Of a DNA stretch of 64,000 nucleotides, positions 56,538-64,000 are shown one piece after another. The stretch comes from Bidens hawaiensis. Lineage: Eukaryota > Streptophyta > Magnoliopsida > Asterales > Asteraceae. Location: NCBI GenBank assembly GCA_021521415.1, contig JAIQDT010000303.1, positions 310,001-374,000 on the forward strand, given 5' to 3'. Positions within the stretch are counted from its first letter, which is position 1, and every line of letters starts with the position of its first letter. A model generated the notes under the pieces. That model was not told where the DNA came from, ran no database searches, and saw only the letters and a program-made list of their open reading frames with translations. The translations under genes were made by a program, and so were the position numbers.

Positions 56538-57442
56538 TTGAGATTTCAAGAGCGAGTCCGGCTGAAGACTCTTCTGTAAACTTAGCACATCCGGGGAGGC
56601 AACCCGGTAGTTTGTTTTTGTTTTTGTTTTAATTTTTTTTATCTTTCGTTTTGGGGTTTCTTGTTTTCTTTTGCTGCTTGCTTCTTGGTTTGTTTTCAGG
56701 TTGCTGCTCCAGGGATGTTATTGGCTGATTGATGATACATGGTTTGATTCAAGTGTGGGAATGACGTTGTCGCTTGCTTACGGAGTGTTGCTTTCGTTCG
56801 TGAGAGATGACTTAGTTGATACGCTTTTGCTCACGTTCGAAATGGAGGACAGGGGCACGACTCGCGAAGCTATATCGTCATATTTACCAGGGGAGTCTGT
56901 TCCACTTTATTTATTTTTGAATGCTTGCTTTATTTTTTGTCTTTTTCCTGTCTCATTGAGGACAATGTGACATTTAAGTATGGGGATGAGAAACTGACGT
57001 TTTTATCTAAAAAAAACAAAAAAAAAGAAAAGAAAAAAAACAATAAAATTTGAAGAAAAAAAAATTATTTTGAAAAAAAAATGTCCCGAATATTTAATGA
57101 AAATTTTTACGGATAATGGAAAATGATAGAAAAATTTGAGATTGCTTTTTAAAACTACTAATATATATATGAGATTAAATAAAAGATAGCGCACTTAGCT
57201 TGGAATGTGTTGGTAGGCCCAACTAGCTTTGAAAAGTTTCCCTTGATTATTATTAATATACCAAATTATCATAAAGCTTGTGGGTTCTCATCTTGAGGGG
57301 GGATAGTGAAGCTGAAAATTCAATAAGGTATAGATAGTATTACCGTAATCTGACTACCTTGAGGTGGTGAGAATTAAATGCACTTAAACTAGCACACCAC
57401 TTTGTTTTATGAAAGTAAATAACGAGTGGTGGCACCCTGCCA
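56538..57442 (+). other. 3' non-coding part of element E with purine tract
   Basis: ACTTAGCACATCCGGGGAGG at about 56579 resembles a conserved word that follows integrase in Athila/Tat-type elements. TTAAGTATGGGGATGAGAAA at about 56973-56992 resembles the purine tracts before the LTR of F and in B. A poly-A-rich stretch lies at 57008-57083. The open frame at 56671-56970 has no domain and is not called. Confidence 0.5.
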
Positions 57443-57962
57443 TGTCCATTTTTGACAAGACCCGAGCCCCGGTGCGGAAGCGTGAATAATGGTCGTTATT
57501 AACGGTGGATCTCGGATCTGAGCAAGGAATGAATCGTATTCGCTCTTAAGAGGGGGTTTTGGACGGATGAGTGGTGTTTGGGAGAGAGCCTGAATCGATT
57601 ACAATGAACAATAGGCTGGATGAACAAATATATGTAATCGAAACACAAATAAAGAAGTGGTAGTATGATTTCATTAATCAAAAGATTGTCAATACAGAGC
57701 ACTCATACATACAATAAAGATCAGCCACCTCTAGGAGAGCTCATCCTGGAGGCGGCGGCTCTCTCTAAGAGATAAAACCCTAGATCTCACACAATAAACA
57801 ATACACTCATGCTAGACAAATTAGCAAATACATCTATTTATACAAGTCTAGCATGTCTTGGTCTTCAAGCCATCCACCCTTGGTTGAGACCAACAATATT
57901 AATTATTTTTCACCCGTAAAAATAATAATTCGATGCGTTGGTCTAAAATATAAGTCCCAACA
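57443..57962 (-). repeat. Copia-type LTR J
   Basis: On the minus strand it begins TGTTGGGACTTATATTTTAG directly after GGGGGAGAT (57963-57971), the usual junction of polypurine tract and 3' LTR in plant Ty1/copia elements. The low end (about 57443-57453, TGACAAGACCCG or TGTCCA) is not fixed. TATAAATAGATG lies at 57831-57842 (minus), and a CACCGGGGCTCGGGTCTTG end follows. No copia gag-pol is visible to the right, so the element is truncated or non-autonomous. Confidence 0.65.
57831..57842 (-). promoter_or_regulatory. Candidate TATA box of LTR J
   Basis: TATAAATAGATG on the minus strand, about 120 bases into the LTR, in the right place for a U3 core promoter. Confidence 0.5.
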
Positions 57963-57971
57963 ATCTCCCCC
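57963..57971 (-). other. Polypurine tract of copia-type element J
   Basis: GGGGGAGAT on the minus strand directly before TGTTGGG. Further GGGGGAGAATTTC-like purine words lie upstream at about 58036-58045, as in elements with several purine tracts. Confidence 0.65.
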
Positions 57972-58929
57972 TTAGACCGATGCCATCGAATTTCTTACAT
58001 GATCACCTCAAAACCCGTTGTCTTTCGTTGAAATTCTCCCCCTCACATTAAGCTTCTCCCTTTGTTCATTTTAGATCATTTCTCCTATATCACATTTGGA
58101 TACATTTGTATGGGCATATGAACGAGGCTTTGAACTTCGAAGATCAACTTCAAGTAACAAGGTTATCACAAAAAAGAAACAAACTCAATGTGATCATCAA
58201 ATAATTTTCCATTCTTCAAATCTGTTTCTTCCCTTGTAAATCATCTTCAAACCATTCCATGAATCAAGATAGCATTCAAGTCAACCATAACCCGTTCTTG
58301 ATTGTCAAGTGACTGTTTTCATAGGAGGTTAAACTCTACTAATCATCCGTTCACCATATTACTAGTGATGACTCTATCTTCTCAACCGTACTTGGAAATC
58401 TGAAGACTCACAAACAATGAAACATCTCTAAATAATCTTGGATTATCGATCTTGATCAACTTTTCCTTAACTTGAGTCTTTTCACTTGATTTGAAGCAAG
58501 CAATTTGCAATGAAATTAAAGAATTTTTACTCCCCCAATTTCGTTGCAATTGTCTTTGAAAATTGTGTCTTCAAATCAAGTATGGGTGAAACAACCTTGC
58601 CATCCCTATCAAGATTGTTGATTTTGTAATAAACAAACATAAACAAAACATTATGTTGGTTGACACTCATAAGGGATAAAATCCGTAAGCTTGGTCAACA
58701 CTTGTTCTTGTAAAGCTCTTTAATGAAGTTTGTGAAAAATTGATAAGGCTTTGATTTCCTTTTGCTTGTTGATGATTGGATAAAATTTACCAAAATACCC
58801 CTGGTATATATCTTCCGTAAAGATCAGCTTGGTCAAACGGTCAACGGCACCAAAAATCTCAAATGTAATTCATTCACGAGCATGGATTCAGTCCACGAGC
58901 ACACAAGTCAAAGTCCCTTCACGAGCATA
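57972..58929 (-). other. Presumed internal region of element J, no coding seen
   Basis: About 950 bases of AT-rich sequence without RT, integrase or gag motifs in any frame. Assignment to J rests only on adjacency to its purine tract. Confidence 0.4.
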
Positions 58930-59240
58930 CTCAGTGTTTACTCAAGCATGCTGGGGAGCTTGCTCGAGGGCCTTGCTCGAGAAAACACTTGTCTTTTTCT
59001 TTCATCGAGCATGCTGGAAAGCTTGTTCGAGGCCCTTGCTCGAGAAAACACTTGTCTTTTTCTTTCATCGAGCATGCTGGAAAGCTTGCTCGAGAAAACA
59101 CTTGTCTTTTTCTTTCATCGAGCATGCTGGAAAGCTTGCTCGAGAAAACACTTGTCTTTTTCTTTCATCGAGCATGCTGGAAAGCTTGCTTGAGGCCCTT
59201 GCTCGAGAAAACACTTGTCTTTTTCTTTTCTTTTCCTGAG
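58930..59240 (+). repeat. CTCGAG-rich tandem array (50- and 64-bp units)
   Basis: The unit CTCGAGAAAACACTTGTC, TTTTTCTTTCATCGAGCATG, CTGGAAAGCTTG (50 bases) occurs five times. Some copies have an additional GAGGCCCTTG segment, giving 64-bp units. Each unit carries the palindrome CTCGAG. Less regular TGCTCGA words continue to about 59450. Open frames in several phases are a product of the repeat. Confidence 0.88.
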
Positions 59241-59550
59241 CATGCACAAAAGCATAGTGTGCTCGAAGAAGGTTTGCTCGAGCAAAACAAAGTGTGCTCA
59301 AGACCAAAAGATAGACTTTGAGATAAACCAGGATGTGCTCGGGGTTCATATGCTCGAAACCAAACTTGATGTGCTCGATATAAGATATGCTCGAGATAAG
59401 CTGTGCTCGAAGCAACACTTATTCATTTTATATACTCGAGACCATTCTAATCAAGCACGAGACATCCAGTCTTCTTTTCTGAATCATCATCAATCAATGA
59501 TTTTCCAATACAGAACCTGCTTGAATATTCCCTTCGCATCTTCCATCTGC

Positions 59551-59564
59551 GGCTATAAATAATG
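59551..59564 (+). promoter_or_regulatory. Candidate TATA box downstream of the CTCGAG array
   Basis: GGCTATAAATAATG on the plus strand, about 310 bases after the array, followed within 40 bases by TTCATTCTCGAC. It could be the core promoter of a plus-strand LTR or gene that is cut by the insertion of F at 59769. Confidence 0.35.
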
Positions 59565-59768
59565 AATAGATTGCTCCTAGTACCTGTTCATTCTCGACTT
59601 TTACATATCAGATTGTACCAACAGCAATGTTCTTCAACATTCCCATTACTGTTCAAGCAGCACACTCATATCAGAAACAATTTTGAGCACATAAAACCCT
59701 AATTTTCAGATCAAGAACCAAGCTCCTTCATCTGAAATTAATCGTTGTAGCAATATCCCAGTCATCTC

Positions 59769-61454
59769 TGATGTGTGTCTAATAACCCTATAATAATGAC
59801 CCTCACAACTAAGCTTTAATATTAAAACGAAAATCCTAAAACCACACACAACCGGCAAGTGTACAGATCACAAGTAGTGTAGACCTAGGAAGTCCGAGTA
59901 TCGAACACGTGGACACGTAAGACGCTAACGATTACTAACCCTAGACAAGACCTACCTTAGAATAATATTTAATTGATTTTTGAATTCTTTTAACTTAACT
60001 GAACTAACTAGACTGACTAACAAAACTTACCAAATATAGAAAAGTTAACGACAAACTAACTGTGTTAACTTAGGATGGAGGAAAATGTCTACCTAGGTCT
60101 GAATCAAATTGTAGGCCTAACAAGCTAATGGATTGGATGACTTCAAGACACCGGTTCCTAAAAATGACACGACTAAGGATCGCTCGGGCTCACTGGATAA
60201 CCTCTCGGTCTCACACAACAAGCCTAAACTACTCAAAATCGGCTAAAACGACCAAACCAGGAAACAATTGCTAACGTGTTCTAATGAAGGATCACCTCTC
60301 GGTCTCACCAACACTGAACCCTAATGGCAATGAATACTACACAAACAAGGATAGAGGGAGAATTCAACTTAAACCAAAATAGATCAACTAGTCGCTCAAA
60401 CACCTAAACCTGACAAGAAACGAACTCGCTCTCGCGCAATCCTTATTCTAGCATGCAAAGGCAATGAGACAACCCTAACTTCTTATCGCCTCTTGGTCTC
60501 AAAGAAGGTGTTTAACCGCTGTACATATTCCAATAAATCATGCAACAAAAACCTACGGTTGTTCCTACCGCAAACAAACCCTAAACACCAAGTCTAGAAT
60601 CAAACAATGCACCGATCAATCAATACAAAACTAATCAATCAACACACGGGGTTTATGCAATAAATCACTAAAATTTCCAGCCACTAAACACAACCTATTT
60701 CATGTCTAAGTCAAACTTTACAATAGCAATTAAGGTCTATCAATCTAACAATCCATAAAACCTATCAAAACCTAACAATTAACATCATCCCTAGGTAGAA
60801 CTAACAAGATTAGCCGATCATATTATTTGGACAGCAGCATATACTCATTAAAAACTCCATAAAACTCATACCAATCATCTTAACAATTTTCCAACAATCA
60901 ATTCTAATCATAAACAATTCAATCTCTCAAGTAATTGCGAAACAATTTAACAATTAAGCAAGAAACTAAAAGTGTATGAACAATGAAAAAGAGGCGAAAG
61001 GATATGGCAGTTCCGGGGCTGCTCTTGCTGTCAAAAAAGATGGGGACTCAATCCCGAGGCTTGGTTCTTGTGTCTTCTTCCTTCCCTAGCCACACAACCT
61101 TCAAACCCTAGCCGAAAAAAGATTTCTTCTTGGTTCCTTCCCTTCTGTCTGCTGCTGCGATCGCTGCTGTTCCAGCCCCCATAGGGTTTTTTTATTTTTT
61201 ATATATTATAATATAATATAAGATTTGGGCCTCCAGGATGCATACGGGCCGGGCCTTGAGTTGTTTACTTGAAAACGTATGCGTAAAAGGCTCGTAAACC
61301 ACTCAAAAAGCTCGGTTTCTTTCTTTCTTTCGCCCAAAACCTACAACATGAATAAAATTATGTAAAAGCTATCTAAAACGAGTTAAAACATATAAAATAT
61401 AATATAATACGTAGATAAAACGTGCGGAAAATACGTGTGTTTTACAACACATCA
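59769..61454 (-). repeat. 3' LTR of element F
   Basis: 1686 bp. On the minus strand it starts TGATGTGTTGTAAAACAC at 61454 and ends AGACACACATCA at 59769, so the ends are inverted copies of TGATGTGT as usual for Athila LTRs. It shares GGTCTCAC words with the LTR of E. Confidence 0.88.
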
Positions 61455-61471
61455 AATATCCCCACACTTAA
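61455..61471 (-). other. Polypurine tract of element F
   Basis: TTAAGTGTGGGGATATT on the minus strand directly before the LTR start TGATGTG. Elements B (26884) and E (56973) carry versions of it. Confidence 0.8.
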
Positions 61472-63121
61472 GACTTTTTCGTCCCTGAAAAAGAATACTA
61501 CACAGGATCATACCCGAGATCAACCGACAACTCTTGGTTTTATTTATTTATTATTATTATATATTTTTTTTTAAAGTATTAGAAAAAGTGATCCGTTACC
61601 CAATTATCTCTTCCAACTTTCACCTAATAAGCTAGATCAGGTTGATTGCCGGTATTGCTGTCCACTTTAAACCCATGCCCCTAATACTTACTGAGACAAA
61701 TAAGGCGTGGCAATTCTATTAATTTGTATGACTAAGTGAAACCCACACCTAAAAGTCCTGCTGCCACTTCACCAATTCCATTATGGTTTTACCGGGCCGA
61801 GCCACCACAATTTGACTTAAATCTTTTGACACATGATTAAACATTTCATTCATTATACAAACTACAAACTCTAGCTCTCTTTCAACTGCACGCAATTACA
61901 AATGCATCTCTTTTATTTCTTTTTCTGCCTTTTGGATTTTTGCAAATTTTTATTTTTTTTATTTTTTTTTCTTGCTACTCATATTACATGGCTTTGCATG
62001 AACATAAACAAATACAAAAGATAAAAAAACTAATATATACAGAGGATCATGTGACTCCAGGCTTGAGTATGACCCGGCTTTTCATTCTAGTCCTGTCACG
62101 AGCTTAGTTAAACAAACAAAACCCCTAAGATGTTTCCCACTATAGTCAGGCCATTTAAGAGGTTCAATTAGGTCAACAACCAAACCGCCCTTTCATTCTC
62201 AAAGGCTGAGCCTACTGACACACGATTACTGAGTCTAAACCGTTCGGTTACCATACATTACGTGCGGGTCTAATGGGTACTTTTCTTATTTATTATATAT
62301 ATATTTTTGAAACCACCAAGAATTTATAAAATAACCACTACTCGGTAATAATATCATCTCCTGTTTAACGTAGAGAAAACAAATTTCAAGGGACTATTTT
62401 TAAAATTTTTATTTTTTTATTTTTTTATTTTTTATTTTTTTTATTTTTTATTATTATTTTTTTTTTCAATAAAATTTCTACAACTAAGTAAAATAAACCC
62501 CATCCCTACACTTAGAACGAAATCGTCCTCGATGAGTATAAGGAAAAGAAATAAAATAAAAATAAAAATAAAACAGAAAATAAAAATAAACTATACAAGA
62601 CTAAAAAAAAGAACGGGTTACTCTCCTGGTTTGTGTGCAGAATAAAAATAAAACAGAAAATAAAAATAAAGTATTCAATAGCTGAGTAGTGTCCAAACGA
62701 CCGTATAGCATTTCATTCGCGGCCGCAACCTCGGGAGAACCTGTTCCAAGACGCCATCGTAGCTACCATGCGCATAATATAACCTGCAAAACTCAAACTC
62801 GCTCGCATGTAGCTGCGTACAATACGGAAAACAAAAACATTTAAAGAAATAAATATATTTTTGTGTTTTTGGCTTTTATAATTATTATATATATATATAT
62901 ATTATTTATTTATATTTTTTTATTTATTTGTGTGGGGATCTTTTTTTTTCTTTATAATGGAACACCCCTTAAATCGACCGACTCGAATGGAGATTGAGTA
63001 CGAGCGGTTTCATCTTGGAACATCCTGGAATAGACAAAACAAATAAAACAGATAGTACACACAAATACAGAAATACAAACTCTACAACTCGGGCAGGCTC
63101 CCGAGTGATGCATCCACACGT
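61472..63121 (-). other. Long non-coding spacer of element F
   Basis: About 1.65 kb between the integrase end and the purine tract with no credible frame, and with low-complexity A/T runs (about 61920-61975, 62395-62470). A TTATTTTTATTTTCTGTTTT word occurs twice on the minus strand (about 62560-62590 and 62640-62670). A second GTGTAGGGATGGGG word lies near 62500 on the minus strand. Confidence 0.6.
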
Positions 63122-63500
63122 CTACGTCTCGGAGAGTGGGTCAAGGTAGAATACCTCGACCGTCTGATCAGTTATCGGCTTGCTAGTGTAGTGCAACAGT
63201 CCATCACCGTTCACCATAAATGTCCCGCCTTTATCCTTTATCTGAACAATGCCATCCTGGAAAACCTCAGTAATCATAAACGGACCTGACCAACGGGGTC
63301 TCAACTGTCCCGGGAATAACCTCAACCGGGAATTATACCATAAGACCATATCCCTACACTTAAACTACTCAATACCCTCTAATTGACAATCCTGCAGTTC
63401 CTTCACCTGCTGCTTATTACAATCTGAATGCGCGTAAGTATGGTCTCGTAACTCCTCCAACTCAAGCAACTGATGAACACGATGATCTCCGGTAGAATCA
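63122..63500 (-). pseudogene. C-terminal end of integrase, element F
   Basis: The minus-strand frames read LELEELRDHTYAHSD (about 63450), then after a TAG at about 63365 the frame 63349-63122 with MVLWYNSRLRLFPGQLRPRW, SGPFMITEVFQDGIVQ and LHYTSKPI. This aligns to the B integrase tail at about 26310-26590 (ELEELRDAAY, LLFNSRLKLFVGKLRSKW). It is directly downstream of the protease linker. Confidence 0.85.
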
Positions 63501-63999
63501 AAGGAAGATGACTCAATGTTAGCATCAGGTGGTTGTTTTCAGTCAAGGCGACCATCTCAACCTCCGGGGTTTCCCTATCTAGGAAATGTGTGTCTGAGGC
63601 GGGGCCTTCACCGGGGTCACTGGAAAACTCCTCCGCATGAGTCATGATCGTATCAATGAAGCATAGGGAGTCATAAGTCTATTTGGGATGCTTAGATGAC
63701 TGTCGAACGTCAAACGTGACGTTCTCATCCCCGACTCGAAGGATCAGTTTGCCATCGCGAACATCGATCAACGCATGTGCGGTGGCTAGAAAAGGTCTGC
63801 CCAAAATGAGTGGAGCATTATCATCCTCTTTCATGTCAAGAATAACGAAGTCCACTGGGAAAATGAACTTACCAATGTGAATGAGCATGTTCTCAACAAT
63901 CCCACGCGGATACTTCACGGAACGATCAGCAAGCTGGAAACTCATCCTGGTAGGCCTCGGTTCGCCTAAACCCAGCTTGCGATACACAGAATACGACAT
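63501..63999 (-). CDS. Protease region of element F polyprotein (partial)
   Basis: 63999-63679 reads MSYSVYRKLGLGEPRPTRMS, ADRSVKYPRGIVENMLIHIG, LILGRPFLATAHALIDVRDG and GDENVTFDVRQSSKHPK, the C-terminal two thirds of an Athila protease close to those of A and B. The catalytic DLGAS segment lies just outside the window. A TAG ends the frame at 63679. The linker 63645-63501 (MTHAEEFSSDPGEGPASD, DRETPEVEMVALTENN) follows and runs into integrase-tail sequence in another frame. Confidence 0.85.
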
Positions 64000-64000
64000 G

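Larger units (their letters stand above)
31284..57442 (+). mobile_element. Non-autonomous Athila-type element E, interrupted by E2
   Basis: The 5' LTR is in two parts (31284-31682 and 54223-55687) around E2. It is followed by a tRNA-Asp-type PBS, a short coiled-coil/acidic reading frame and a purine tract near 56970, and then by non-coding sequence up to a copia-type LTR at about 57443. There is no gag-pol. The LTR start TGATGTGGTC and end CACATCA are Athila-like. The 3' LTR is not seen and should be displaced by the insertions on its right. The word ATAAG (31279-31283) would be the left target duplication. Confidence 0.7.
59769..63999 (-). mobile_element. Athila-type element F, internally deleted, continues past the window
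   Basis: Minus strand, from right to left: protease, a linker, the C-terminal end of integrase, a long spacer, a purine tract and the 3' LTR. RT, RNase H and the catalytic part of integrase are missing. The 5' part (gag, PBS, 5' LTR) lies beyond the right edge. ATCTC at 59764-59768 would be the target-duplication copy next to the 3' LTR. Confidence 0.85.

Noticed and set aside
56671..56970. Hydrophobic frame in the 3' part of element E as an env-like gene
   Set aside because: There is no signal peptide plus transmembrane arrangement typical of env-like proteins and no related frame in B; it lies in the non-coding tail.
58762..59239. Protein-coding gene made of repeats (SSSMLES-like words)
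   Set aside because: The frames follow the 50/64-bp tandem units, several phases are open at once and no other coding signal exists.
58930..59240. CRISPR-like array
   Set aside because: Units are contiguous tandem copies without unique spacers, and this is plant nuclear DNA.

Overview
This window is intergenic DNA from a flowering plant nuclear genome and consists almost entirely of LTR retrotransposons inserted into one another. I see no intact host gene, rRNA or functional tRNA gene. The plant assignment rests on the families present. Athila-lineage Ty3/gypsy elements carry tRNA-Asp-type primer sites and LTR ends TGATGTG...CACATCA. Chromodomain-bearing Ty3/gypsy elements of Tekay/Del type carry initiator-tRNA-Met primer sites and LTR ends TGTAAC...TTACA. 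There is also a copia-type LTR with a purine tract. A composite-family plant such as Artemisia, Chrysanthemum or Tanacetum is only a guess.

Layout from the left. (1) 1-9860: Athila element A on the minus strand (RT, protease and gag, then PBS and LTR), whose LTR is split by a 4.6-kb block of LTR-derived DNA at 4731-9374. (2) 9861-15796: a non-retrotransposon island holding three MITE-like elements chained through TA microsatellites, a compound GC-rich palindrome, a possible TIR element carrying gene-like fragments and a MULE-like insertion with a 9-bp target duplication, and a foldback element. (3) 15797-63999: the main nest. Chromovirus G (minus) is broken by Athila element B (plus, 19198). 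B is broken by Tekay element E3 (minus, 27110). E3 is broken by Athila-type element E (plus, 31284). The LTR of E is broken by Tekay element E2 (plus, 31683-54217, TSD taaac). The 3' LTR of E2 holds solo LTR K (39034-41989, TSD ctttt) and gag-only element H (minus, 42650-53243, TSD ttgat). H holds solo LTR I. Beyond E2 the LTR of E resumes. It is followed by a short coiled-coil/acidic reading frame instead of gag-pol, a copia-type LTR J, an unassigned stretch with a CTCGAG-rich tandem array, and Athila element F (minus), which runs off the right edge and has lost RT, RNase H and the integrase core.

The nesting gives a relative order of insertion, oldest first: G, B, E3, E, E2, then K and H, then I. 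Removing K and H with one copy of each target duplication gives a 3' LTR of E2 of 1953 bp against 1956 bp for its 5' LTR, which supports the reading of the nest. The coding regions belong to gag-pol polyproteins (gag packages the RNA, PR processes, RT/RNase H copies, IN inserts). All are damaged by stops, frameshifts or loss of catalytic residues, several of them C-to-T or G-to-A changes as expected for methylated, silenced copies. The most unusual items are a Pol III-type A/B-box sequence inside both LTRs of H, the non-autonomous element E with its unrecognised reading frame, and several large palindromic or foldback structures.
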